A stretch of DNA of 64,000 bases from Neisseria zalophi (GTDB taxonomy: Bacteria > Pseudomonadota > Gammaproteobacteria > Burkholderiales > Neisseriaceae), in NCBI RefSeq assembly GCF_008807015.1, contig NZ_CP031700.1, forward strand, positions 868,001-932,000, in the 5' to 3' direction. Under the pieces are notes generated by a model that was given only the letters and a program-made list of their open reading frames with translations, was not told the DNA's origin and ran no database searches. Below are positions 1 to 8,085 of the stretch, piece by piece (positions within the stretch are counted from its first letter, which is position 1; each line of letters opens with the position of its first letter). A program made the position numbers and the translations under genes.

Positions 1-354
1 ACGATTCAGACCACTTACGATACTGTAATTGCGATGAGTGGACCACAAGAGCAAGCTCAATTTACGAAGCCTTTCCAAGATGAAGTAGGGCCTGATAAAG
101 TTCTTGCTGATAAATATAGAGTAAAAGTAGATATTAATTCTATTTCATTTGTCGGCGAAACTGCACAGGTCCGCTTTACTAAGACAACATTACCCGTCAC
201 TCCCTCATCGGGAGACGCCCCTGCAACACAACACTTAATCGCTACAATTGCGTATCACTATGCTAATCCACCGTTGAATGAAGAAGAACGGGAATATAAC
301 CCAACAGGATTTATTGTTGATTCTTATCAAGTGGAAGTGGAGAACTCACAATGA
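1..354 (+). CDS. virB8: VirB8-type T4SS inner-membrane protein, C-terminal part
   Basis: The reading frame is open from base 1, so this is the 3' end of a gene starting outside the window. The visible 117 residues match the periplasmic domain of VirB8: a YDTVIAMS motif near the start, then conserved beta strands ending in a PTGFIVDSYQVE segment. VirB8 is a bitopic inner-membrane protein that nucleates assembly of the type IV secretion channel and contacts VirB9 and VirB10. The internal ATG at base 34 is not the true start because the homology continues upstream of it. The stop overlaps the virB9 start (ATGA), so the two are translationally coupled. Confidence 0.88.
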   Translation, partial: TIQTTYDTVIAMSGPQEQAQFTKPFQDEVGPDKVLADKYRVKVDINSISFVGETAQVRFTKTTLPVTPSSGDAPATQHLIATIAYHYANPPLNEEEREYNPTGFIVDSYQVEVENSQ

Positions 355-1172
355 TAAATAAAACTTTTTTAATTTCCGGTATTGTCGCCGGTTTTTTTTC
401 GCTCTCCGTTCAGGCCGCAGCTATTCCTAAAGGTACGGTATATGACAAACGTATCCAGTATATAAATTACAACCCAGACAATGTGGTAGTTATTCGATCC
501 AAAGTGGGCAGAGCTGTGTTGGTACAGTTGGCTAATGATGAGCGCCTAAGTGGCGATAGTAAAGGTTTGGCTGCTGGCAATACCGGTGCATGGGCCTTAA
601 ACGTATCCGGAAACAATATTTTCTTTAAACCCAAAATTGCTTCTCCTCAAACAAACTTACTGATTACCACCAATAAACGAACTTACGCATTCGATTTACA
701 GATGGCGGGTAAAAATCGGCCACCCACCTATATTCTGCGCTTCCGCTATCCGGATGAAGTAAGACAGCAGAGGGAAAAAGTAGAACGTAAACGTCGCGAA
801 GCACGTACTCTTAATGATCTTCATCCTGAGAAAAGTTATGGTTTTCGTAACTTTGATTATTGGGGATTTGGCTCTAAAGCCCTTTCACCATCTGAAATGT
901 GGGATGACGGTCGATTTACTTACCTCAAGTTTGATGATGCTCGTGAAATGCCTACAGTGTTTAATGTGTCCGCTGATGGCACAGAGTCCACCATAAACAG
1001 CCATATCGAAAATGATACATTGGTAATTCACGGCACTTCTGCTTTATATCACTTGCGATTAGGTAAAAAGGTGCTGGGTGTAGAAAACCGAAGCTATGAC
1101 AGTAAGGGTAAATTTAACTATCGGGGAACAACTATTCCCGGAGCAGTCCGTATGAAAAAGGAGGGCAAGTAA
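351..1172 (+). CDS. virB9: VirB9-type T4SS outer-membrane core protein
   Basis: The 273-residue product has a signal peptide ending around residues 20-23 (SVQA-AAIP). An N-terminal VirB9/TrbG domain follows, with a proline-rich link (RPPTYILRFRYP) near residue 125 and a C-terminal domain with the conserved NFDYWGFGS and MPTVFNV stretches. VirB9 forms the outer-membrane ring of the conjugation channel with VirB7 and VirB10. The length is normal for the family. The start overlaps the virB8 stop and the gene abuts virB10 with no gap, so virB8-9-10 form one operon. No virB7 is seen between them; if present it lies upstream of the window. Confidence 0.9.
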   Translation: MINKTFLISGIVAGFFSLSVQAAAIPKGTVYDKRIQYINYNPDNVVVIRSKVGRAVLVQLANDERLSGDSKGLAAGNTGAWALNVSGNNIFFKPKIASPQTNLLITTNKRTYAFDLQMAGKNRPPTYILRFRYPDEVRQQREKVERKRREARTLNDLHPEKSYGFRNFDYWGFGSKALSPSEMWDDGRFTYLKFDDAREMPTVFNVSADGTESTINSHIENDTLVIHGTSALYHLRLGKKVLGVENRSYDSKGKFNYRGTTIPGAVRMKKEGK

Positions 1173-2459
1173 ATGAACTTGGATCCGAACAGTATTAATC
1201 AAAATAATGAAGATGGGACAAATGCAATAGAACCATCTTCTGAGACTAACAACGGCCACTTGAATGAAACTCCGAAAGATGGAGATTTTCGTGTGCAAGA
1301 TTTGAGCGGGCAGATTAAAACACCGGAGGCCGAACGAGGCATTCCGCGTGATTTAAGTGTCCGCAAAATTTCAACCATGAAAAAGGTTGTTATTTTAGTA
1401 TTAGGCCTGTTTTCCGTTGGGCTTATTTCTGCAGGTGTAATGCGTTATGGTGCGGGGTGGTTTAAAAAAGAACCTAAAACCGAACAGACGCAAATAGCGT
1501 CTACAAGTGGAACTCGCCATGATTTCAGTAAAAGCCAGAAAGATAGTCTTTCCTCAGCTGCCGATGTTGAAATTGTGGAAGAAGTTGCATCCGAACCAGA
1601 ATCTGACATTGTATCCGAACCGCAGCCAGATATTTCTTCACAAGCTACAACAGCTACTCCAACCGTAAGTGAACCACCACCAGATTTGCGCCTGATCAGC
1701 CCGTTGATGTTCGATGATGTAGATAGTGCGGTCACAGGGGGAGAAAGTGTTGCTAGCGCAGGAGGAGCTTCAGCTTATTTAGGTAGTTCCTCTGAAAGTG
1801 ATACAGACAATAGCAAACAACAAGGGTTGGCTGCCCGATTAAATGGATCGATATTTACTCCCGCCGTTGCTCAACAACGTGGCAATTTGGATTATCTTCT
1901 TGGGCGTAGCACTGGCATTCAATGCGGTTTGTTAACCCGTATTGTGACTACTTATCCGGGTATCACCAAATGCCAAGTACTTAATGATGTATATTCGGCC
2001 AACGGAAAAGTACTTTTGGTTGAAAAAGGGTCAATTATCCACGGAGAACAGCAATCAGCTTTGATGCAGGGCCAAGCTAGGGTATTTGCCGCATGGACTA
2101 CAATAGAAACACCCAATGGCGTGACCGTCAGAATTGATAGTTTGGGGGCTGATCCGTTAGGAGGATCTGGTCATCCTGCGCGTGTTAATAATCACTTTTG
2201 GAAACGTATCGGTGGTGCAGTCATGATCAGTATGATTGATGACATCATCAATGCTTATGGACGTCGTAGTAAAAACTCCTCTGAAAATGTTTCTTTTGAA
2301 TCCACTACCGAATCGGCTCAGGATCTTGCAACAGAGGTATTGAAAAACACTATTAATATCCCTCCAACTGGATATGTAAATCAAGGAGAACGTATTATGG
2401 TTTACGTTGCTCGCGATGTTGATTTCAGTCATGTTTACGAGATAGTCCCTACCGATTAA
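1173..2459 (+). CDS. virB10: VirB10/TrbI-type T4SS channel protein
   Basis: The 428-residue product has a cytoplasmic N-terminus, one membrane segment at about residues 70-90, a Glu/Ser/Pro-rich periplasmic linker at about 110-180, and a C-terminal TrbI/VirB10 domain from about 230 to the end. VirB10 spans both membranes and senses ATP energy to gate the T4SS channel. It follows the virB9 stop directly and is followed by a strong intrinsic terminator. VirB10 is one of the most diagnostic T4SS components, so the family call is secure. Confidence 0.9.
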   Translation: MNLDPNSINQNNEDGTNAIEPSSETNNGHLNETPKDGDFRVQDLSGQIKTPEAERGIPRDLSVRKISTMKKVVILVLGLFSVGLISAGVMRYGAGWFKKEPKTEQTQIASTSGTRHDFSKSQKDSLSSAADVEIVEEVASEPESDIVSEPQPDISSQATTATPTVSEPPPDLRLISPLMFDDVDSAVTGGESVASAGGASAYLGSSSESDTDNSKQQGLAARLNGSIFTPAVAQQRGNLDYLLGRSTGIQCGLLTRIVTTYPGITKCQVLNDVYSANGKVLLVEKGSIIHGEQQSALMQGQARVFAAWTTIETPNGVTVRIDSLGADPLGGSGHPARVNNHFWKRIGGAVMISMIDDIINAYGRRSKNSSENVSFESTTESAQDLATEVLKNTINIPPTGYVNQGERIMVYVARDVDFSHVYEIVPTD

Positions 2460-2466
2460 ACCAACT

Positions 2467-2500
2467 GCCGCCCTGTTTAGTTTTCAGGGCGGCTTTCTTT
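2467..2500 (+). terminator. Hairpin with U-tract between virB10 and virB11
   Basis: A perfect 9-bp stem (GCCGCCCTG / CAGGGCGGC) with a 9-base loop is followed by TTTCTTT. It has the form of a Rho-independent terminator, yet it sits inside the virB operon about 12 bases before the virB11 start. It may attenuate rather than end transcription. Confidence 0.75.
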
Positions 2501-2511
2501 GGGAAAAAAGT

Positions 2512-3609
2512 ATGAGCGATTTGAATAAGGACGTAACCGTCCGAAATCTTTTAGATAAATTGGGAATTACGGAAAAACTCAACCAAAGTGGTGTTACTGA
2601 AGTTTTAATTAACCGCAGTGGAGAAATGTTTACGGAAGACAGCAGCGGTTTTACCCGTTATGAAAGCAGTATTCTTACTTTGGATAATCTTAAACAGCTA
2701 GGCAATACGCTTTGCGTATTTAACGGCAAAGCACTAAACACGAAAAACCCTATTCATTCGGTTACCTTACCTGATGGAGAACGCGGGCATATTATGATGC
2801 CGCCTTCGTGTGAAGATGAAACAATGGTGTTTGCATTCCGTAAACCTTCGAATAGTCGTTTCAGTTTGAATGACTATATCAACACAGGTCGTTTAAAAGA
2901 CTTTAACGACGTATCTACTCACGGCGTGCCTGAGCGTCGTGTTAACTCAGAAATTGAAATAGACAACCGTTATATTCGTGATGTTTGCGATAAGATGAAA
3001 CTGCCTTACGATGTAAAATTGGCTGACTGGCAGCACCAGATGTTAGAGCATAAAGCCAACGGTAATTTAGTTGAGTTTTTCAAGATTGCGATTGCCCGTA
3101 AGTTAAATATCTGCATGGTTGGTGGTACCGGATCCGGTAAAACAACATTTACTAAAGCTCTTGCTGATTTAATCCCCGAAAACGAACGTTTGATTACCAT
3201 TGAAGATACGCACGAATTAAGCTTACCTAACCATCCTAATCATGCTCATCTTTTCTATAAAGAACACATTTCGGCAAAAATGATTGTAGCTGCCTGTATG
3301 CGGTTGAAACCTGACCGTATATTTTTAACAGAGCTGCGCGGCGATGAGGCATGGGATTACTTGTCTGCTCTTAACACAGGACACCCTGGTGGTTTAACTT
3401 CAGTCCATGCCAATGATGCCCGTTCTGTTCACTACCGTATTGCACAATTGGCGATGGAATCCCCTGCAGGTCAAAAAATGGATCATTCCTATATATTGAA
3501 TACTGTGCGTGCCACTATTGATGTGGTTTGTTATTTTGAAAAAACACGTATGACAGAATTGTACTTTGATCCGGTCGAAAAATTCTATGCGATGAGCGGA
3601 CGTCTGTGA
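2512..3609 (+). CDS. virB11: VirB11-type T4SS traffic ATPase
   Basis: The 365-residue product is a hexameric secretion ATPase of the VirB11/GspE family. It has an N-terminal domain (residues 1-150) and a C-terminal RecA-like domain with Walker A GGTGSGKTT at residues 204-212 (Lys210). An Asp box (TIEDTHEL), a Walker B-like RIFLTELRG and a His box (GLTSVHAND) follow. It powers pilus assembly and substrate transfer on the cytoplasmic face of the inner membrane. All nucleotide-binding motifs are intact and the length is normal. Confidence 0.93.
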   Translation: MSDLNKDVTVRNLLDKLGITEKLNQSGVTEVLINRSGEMFTEDSSGFTRYESSILTLDNLKQLGNTLCVFNGKALNTKNPIHSVTLPDGERGHIMMPPSCEDETMVFAFRKPSNSRFSLNDYINTGRLKDFNDVSTHGVPERRVNSEIEIDNRYIRDVCDKMKLPYDVKLADWQHQMLEHKANGNLVEFFKIAIARKLNICMVGGTGSGKTTFTKALADLIPENERLITIEDTHELSLPNHPNHAHLFYKEHISAKMIVAACMRLKPDRIFLTELRGDEAWDYLSALNTGHPGGLTSVHANDARSVHYRIAQLAMESPAGQKMDHSYILNTVRATIDVVCYFEKTRMTELYFDPVEKFYAMSGRL

Positions 3610-3666
3610 TTTTGTCAGCCGATGAAAAATCTTATACAATTACTGGAAATTTAAGAAAGGTTTCAA

Positions 3667-4446
3667 ATGGCTGTTGCAGCTACTATCGCTCCAAGTGCAA
3701 TGGAACGGCTTTATCGTGCATTGGAAAAGCCGGATCCATCTTATTTACTGATTTCAGGTTTAGAGCGAGATGCTAAGTCTTTATTGTCAACTCCAAATAA
3801 CGCAGTCGGGTACGTGATCTTGGGGATGCTTGATGCTATCAGTAGCAGGAAAACGGAATTTGATAAACATTTTAATTTCATTTCTGCTCCAGGAAAGCCA
3901 ACAATGGCGGATTTCCCTCGGATTAACGGATTAAACCGGATGGGTTTTTTCGATGAAGCTACGGAATACCTCAAACAGATGCTTGATTCTTCAAAAAGTA
4001 TAGATAATCCTTACTATCTTAAAGCTTTGGCTCAAATAGGAATGATGTATGGATTTGTTGATGATGCCGGTTCCGTTATCGAGCGTCTAAAACGGATGGA
4101 ATCGTTGGAGCCAGGTTCCCAAGACGAATTGGAAAAAATTTATCTGCTGTTGAAAGAAACCTCAGTTTCTCAAGCTGCCATGATCGATGCTGTTTTGGCA
4201 GCTAAGAAACTGCTTGCAGAAAAAGGTTTACAGATCCCTTGTTATTCTTTCGGTTACTCGGTTGAGTACGATAGTTTCATAGAGTTGAAAATGCTTTGCT
4301 TTGAAACCAATCTAGATCGGCTAGCTGAAGCAGATGAAGCTTTATCCCGTTTATTGGTAGGTATGGAAAAATCTGTTGATGAGAGTCTGCTTAATTTAAG
4401 TATTTCCTGCCGCCCTTATAATCCGAGTTACGGAATAGGGGGGTGA
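3667..4446 (+). CDS. Unknown helical-repeat protein in T4SS operon
   Basis: I do not recognise this 259-residue product. It has no signal peptide or membrane segment. The middle (about residues 90-160) contains amphipathic helix pairs such as the one around MGFFDEATEYLKQM, suggesting a TPR-like solenoid. A clear ribosome binding site (AAGAAAGG) lies 7 bases before the ATG. Its stop overlaps the alternative GTG start of the next gene, a small HEPN-like protein, so the two are made together and may interact. It could be an accessory conjugation protein or the partner of the HEPN protein. Confidence 0.6.
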   Translation: MAVAATIAPSAMERLYRALEKPDPSYLLISGLERDAKSLLSTPNNAVGYVILGMLDAISSRKTEFDKHFNFISAPGKPTMADFPRINGLNRMGFFDEATEYLKQMLDSSKSIDNPYYLKALAQIGMMYGFVDDAGSVIERLKRMESLEPGSQDELEKIYLLLKETSVSQAAMIDAVLAAKKLLAEKGLQIPCYSFGYSVEYDSFIELKMLCFETNLDRLAEADEALSRLLVGMEKSVDESLLNLSISCRPYNPSYGIGG

Positions 4447-4448
4447 CT

Positions 4449-4817
4449 ATGATTGAGCCTAAAGATTTTGTGGACAGCGCACAAGCTATGTTTGGTGAAA
4501 GCGAAGTAGGAAACCGCAATGCTGTTAGCCGGATATATTACGGTGTTTATCATACAGGATTGCAGCTCGCCTTTGATTGTTTAGGATTTACATATACAAC
4601 GGGCGTGTCAGTACATAAGCAGCTTATTGATTTTTTCAAGCATCAAAACGAAAAAGACTTGAAAATTATCGGGCGTCAAATGGAAAAACTCAGAAATGCC
4701 AGAAACGAAGCGGACTATTCGCTGGATACCTGTGTTTCTCCTGAAGATGCCAAACTTGACTTGATACTGGCATTGCAAACCATTTCTCAAATTCAAGAGG
4801 TACAAAACCGTTTCTAG
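4449..4817 (+). CDS. Small HEPN-like protein
   Basis: The 122-residue product looks like a HEPN-fold helical bundle. It has an early SRIYYGVYHT helix and a later LRNARNEADY segment, which corresponds to the RNxxxxx(H/Y) active-site region of HEPN RNases and HEPN substrate-binding domains. Here Tyr stands where His is usual, so RNase activity is uncertain. The start was set at ATG 4449, preceded by a purine-rich AGGGGGG run; a GTG at 4443 is also possible and overlaps the previous stop. No nucleotidyltransferase (MNT) partner is nearby, so a standard HEPN/MNT toxin-antitoxin pair is not supported. Confidence 0.55.
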   Translation: MIEPKDFVDSAQAMFGESEVGNRNAVSRIYYGVYHTGLQLAFDCLGFTYTTGVSVHKQLIDFFKHQNEKDLKIIGRQMEKLRNARNEADYSLDTCVSPEDAKLDLILALQTISQIQEVQNRF

Positions 4818-4833
4818 ACTTTTTTCTATACTA

Positions 4834-4868
4834 CCAAAGGCCGTCTGAAATTTTTAGACGGCCTTTGG
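4834..4868 (+). terminator. DUS-pair hairpin before ssb
   Basis: Two inverted copies of the DUS core form a 13-bp stem (CCAAAGGCCGTCT and its complement) with a short AT loop. Its 3' T-rich end leads within 20 bases to the ssb start. Confidence 0.75.
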
Positions 4869-4885
4869 TTTTTAAAGGATTTAAA

Positions 4886-5284
4886 ATGCCATATATCAAT
4901 AAAATCGAAGTAATGGGCAATCTGGCCAAAGACCCTGAATTGCGTTACATGCCCGATGGTAAGCCGACCACAAAAATCACGGTGGCCGTCGCCGATAAAT
5001 GGACCGATAAAAAAACGGGAGAACTGAAAGAGCATGTCGAATGGTTCGCTGTTTTACTGTATGGCCGCCACGCGGAAATTGTGTGTCAGTACATGAAAAA
5101 AGGTGACTGCATTTTGGTGTACGGAAAATTGCGGACACGCTCCTATACTGATAGAGACCATATAGAGCGTAACGTAACCGAAGTATTGGCTAACGAAATG
5201 CAAATAATCCATACAGCCAACCGCCATACTTCATCAGATAATATTTCTGCATCATCAGGGGAAGGTATCTACGGCATGATGTAA
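4886..5284 (+). CDS. ssb: Single-stranded DNA-binding protein, element-encoded
   Basis: The 132-residue product has an OB fold from residue 2 to about 105, with the typical NKIEVMGNLAKDPELRY start and WFAVLLYGRHAE core. It ends in GIYGMM rather than the acidic DDDIPF tip of chromosomal SSB, so it may not recruit the usual SSB partners. ATG 4886 was chosen over an upstream TTG because an AAAGGA ribosome site lies 7 bases before it. Plasmid and ICE SSBs protect transferred single strands. Placement between virB11 and virD4 fits that role. Confidence 0.85.
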   Translation: MPYINKIEVMGNLAKDPELRYMPDGKPTTKITVAVADKWTDKKTGELKEHVEWFAVLLYGRHAEIVCQYMKKGDCILVYGKLRTRSYTDRDHIERNVTEVLANEMQIIHTANRHTSSDNISASSGEGIYGMM

Positions 5285-5300
5285 GCTACAGTTTCATTTC

Positions 5301-5332
5301 AGGCCGTCTGAATTTCAGACGGCCTTTGCTTT
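5301..5332 (+). terminator. DUS-pair hairpin before virD4
   Basis: An inverted pair of AGGCCGTCTGAA with a minimal loop is followed by TTTGCTTTGGAG. The T-rich tail overlaps the ribosome binding site of virD4. Confidence 0.75.
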
Positions 5333-5344
5333 GGAGTTTTCCGC

Positions 5345-7378
5345 ATGAAAAAATATCTAGGAATGGCACTGCTCATCTGTCTGTTAATGGTGCTAGCAAT
5401 TTTTAGTGGTTCGTATATTGGCTCCATCCTATATACCCAATGGTTGGGGTTAAAAACCGAACCGTCAATATCTTTACTCATTACTTATTGGCAACACATA
5501 GATCAATTACCTAAAGGCATGGTTTGGCGGCTGCACGTTTCTACCCTTGCAGCTGCCATACTACCGGTTTTGGTTTTATTTTTGGCTTTTATCTCTATAT
5601 TTTCTAACCAAAAAAAAGAATTACACGGTTCGGCACGGTTTGCCAATCGTCGCGAAATAAAGCAAACCGAATTGCTAAAAAAGGATTTTAAAGAATCAGA
5701 CCCTCCTGACCTACTGGTAGGCAAGTATCAAAACGAATACTTGCGTTGGGCAAATGACGGTTTTGTTTATTTGGCTGCACGAACTCGTGGCGGTAAGGGG
5801 GTAGGTTTTGTAATTCCTAATTGCCTGCATTACCGGCACAGTATGGCCATCAATGATCCTAAAAAGGAAAATTTCCTGATCACGGCAGGATTTCGCGCCC
5901 GTTGCGGACACAAGGTATTTTTCTTCAATCCCAGCGGTACCATGCCGTATCACGACCGTGATCAGTCTGCACCGTTGATAAGCCATCGTTGGAACCCGTT
6001 AACTTACGTGCGCCGCAATCCGATTTATACCTACAAAGATGCTTTAGCTGTGGCTGCAGTATTTTATCCTTTACCGACAGAAGATAGGGGGAGCGCGAAG
6101 TTTTTCCAGCAGGAAGCACAAAAGTTGTTTGCAGGTCTGTTGCTCTATCTGATCGAAACCGAAAGAGAACGTGATTTAAGCCGGCCAGAAAACAAAACCA
6201 CAATGTCCAATCTATTCCGTCTGACCACTCCTACTGACGGTAAAACCTTGCAAGAATGGATACGTGCCGAATTTGAATTGCGGGCGGCACAACCGGAAAC
6301 GCAACTCAGCCGGAATTGCCAAACCCTACTGATGGGCTTTGCTAACGGCAACGCTAAAACTGGTGGTGATATTTTATCCACCATGACCGCACCACTAGCG
6401 ATTTTTTTAGATCCAGCGGTTGAGGCAGCCACCAGCGGTGATGATTTTTACCTTGACAATGTACGCCGTGAATTGACCACAATCTATTTGGGCATATCGC
6501 CGGAAGAAATCAAAGTTTACGGCACGCTATTGAATCTATTTTTTAGCCAGTTATGTGATGTCAACGTACGGCAGGGGCTACCTAAAGATAATAAGGAGCT
6601 TAAATATCAATGTTTGTTGCTGTTGGATGAGTTTACCGCGCTCGGGCGCATCCCTGCCATTGAGGAAGGTGTAGGCTATCTTGCCGGTTACGGAATCCGA
6701 CCTACTATTATTTTTCAGACACCTGGGCAGGTTGAGAAAGTGTATGGCAAAACTGGTCGGCAAACCTTTTTCAGCAACTTCACTTGTCGTTTGGTATTTG
6801 CTCCGCGTGAGCAGGACGAAGCCGAAGAACTCAGCAAGCTGATCGGTTACTACACCTACAAAGCTAAGTCATCGTCACGATCACGTGGAAAAAACAGCAG
6901 TAGTAGTGGTAGTAATATCAGCGACCAAAAACGTGCGGTGATGAATCCCGACGAACTTAAAATAATGCCTGACAACAAGATGATCATTAATATGACCGGT
7001 ATACGGCCTATCTATGCAGACAAAATCATCTACTATGAAGACCCGATTTTTAGTAAGCGTGCGAATTTACCGGTTCCCCATGTGCCTATTTTAGAAGTTA
7101 ACCTTGCTCAGAAAAAACTACCGCAAGTAGCTAGACCGGATTATGTTTCGCCCGAAGATATGGCAAGCTTTAAATGGAGAGATGCGGTCAACTCTGAAGA
7201 TATCGCCCGGTCACTGATTACGGCATTGATTCCGCCGGAAAGCCCGCCGGAGTTTGTTGCCAAAGTGGTACCGGTAATTATCCAAAATTGGGGTGATGGT
7301 GGTTTAAGTATCGTTTCGGAAATCCTGAAAAACACGTCAACAGGGGGAGATAAAAAACAGCAGCCGGTAGCGGCTTAG
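5345..7378 (+). CDS. virD4: VirD4/TraG-type conjugative coupling protein
   Basis: The 677-residue product is a T4SS coupling ATPase, which brings the relaxase-DNA complex to the secretion channel. Two N-terminal membrane segments lie at about residues 5-30 and 55-85. The TraG domain has a Walker A-like ARTRGGKGVG motif near residue 145 and a Walker B LLLLDEFTALGRIP near residue 425. A Ser-rich stretch at about residue 510-525 is a linker. Length and domain order are normal for VirD4. Its position after ssb and before the mobilisation genes is typical of P-type T4SS elements. Confidence 0.93.
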   Translation: MKKYLGMALLICLLMVLAIFSGSYIGSILYTQWLGLKTEPSISLLITYWQHIDQLPKGMVWRLHVSTLAAAILPVLVLFLAFISIFSNQKKELHGSARFANRREIKQTELLKKDFKESDPPDLLVGKYQNEYLRWANDGFVYLAARTRGGKGVGFVIPNCLHYRHSMAINDPKKENFLITAGFRARCGHKVFFFNPSGTMPYHDRDQSAPLISHRWNPLTYVRRNPIYTYKDALAVAAVFYPLPTEDRGSAKFFQQEAQKLFAGLLLYLIETERERDLSRPENKTTMSNLFRLTTPTDGKTLQEWIRAEFELRAAQPETQLSRNCQTLLMGFANGNAKTGGDILSTMTAPLAIFLDPAVEAATSGDDFYLDNVRRELTTIYLGISPEEIKVYGTLLNLFFSQLCDVNVRQGLPKDNKELKYQCLLLLDEFTALGRIPAIEEGVGYLAGYGIRPTIIFQTPGQVEKVYGKTGRQTFFSNFTCRLVFAPREQDEAEELSKLIGYYTYKAKSSSRSRGKNSSSSGSNISDQKRAVMNPDELKIMPDNKMIINMTGIRPIYADKIIYYEDPIFSKRANLPVPHVPILEVNLAQKKLPQVARPDYVSPEDMASFKWRDAVNSEDIARSLITALIPPESPPEFVAKVVPVIIQNWGDGGLSIVSEILKNTSTGGDKKQQPVAA

Positions 7379-7395
7379 TTTAGGTTTGTATTAAG

Positions 7396-7423
7396 GACGG
7401 CCCTTTGTGGCCGTCTATTTTTT
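7396..7423 (+). terminator. Hairpin with U-tract after virD4
   Basis: GACGGCC and GGCCGTC form a short stem followed by TATTTTTT, which runs into the GGAG ribosome site of the next gene. Confidence 0.65.
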
Positions 7424-7431
7424 GGAGATTG

Positions 7432-8070
7432 ATGATGAAGAAAATTGTGTTGGTGACGGGTGGTACGAAACGACAACGTAATTGCTATATTGCAAATCAA
7501 CAGAGTCATACAAAGAACAGAGATATCAGAGCCATTTTGCCACTCAGCAATGAAGAAATACTTTATGACTTGGAAAATGCATGGGGTGTTGATTTATATA
7601 TAAGTATGGATGATACCAAATACATTTCACAAGAAATCTTAGATAGGGTTACAGAGCGTGTCCACTTATCAGATAAAAACGGAAAGCTTTCAGTCATTGA
7701 AATAGATAATTACGACAATCAAATTAAGTATGATAATGATACGGATATTTCGTGTTATCAGGCAATTACACATACTCAAATAGTCATTATAGGTAATAGT
7801 GATGATGGTCGGACAATTTTCCCCCCTGAACTGCTAAATGTAGAAGGTTGCAATGCCGCTTTTTCTTTCGGTATATTGCTATCTACAAGAGAATTGCACG
7901 ATCCATTTGCGCATTTGGAAACTGAAATTGCTTGTCGACTGGATAAGTTATTTTCATATAATATCAATACCGTTTCTTATGATCCGAAGACACGAACCGG
8001 TTTTGCATCAATAAGCAATTCATCACCCCCTGACGTAGGCACGATTCGATACCTACCTGAAGATAAATAA
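7432..8070 (+). CDS. Unknown protein paired with SF1 helicase
   Basis: I do not recognise this product of about 212 residues. It is soluble by eye, with no signal peptide, membrane helix or obvious catalytic motif. The start was placed at the tandem ATGATG (7432/7435), 5-8 bases after a TTTGGAG ribosome site, not at the upstream TTG-like start. Only 15 bases separate it from the helicase gene that follows, so they are probably one operon. Both genes are more AT-rich than virD4 and the primase that flank them, suggesting they were inserted as a unit. A partner role in a defence or replication module is possible but unproven. Confidence 0.6.
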   Translation: MMKKIVLVTGGTKRQRNCYIANQQSHTKNRDIRAILPLSNEEILYDLENAWGVDLYISMDDTKYISQEILDRVTERVHLSDKNGKLSVIEIDNYDNQIKYDNDTDISCYQAITHTQIVIIGNSDDGRTIFPPELLNVEGCNAAFSFGILLSTRELHDPFAHLETEIACRLDKLFSYNINTVSYDPKTRTGFASISNSSPPDVGTIRYLPEDK

Positions 8071-8085
8071 TTATATGTAAGGATA

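Noticed and set aside
3667..4817. HEPN/MNT toxin-antitoxin pair
   Set aside because: The partner lacks a nucleotidyltransferase GSxxxGxxxxxSDxD motif.
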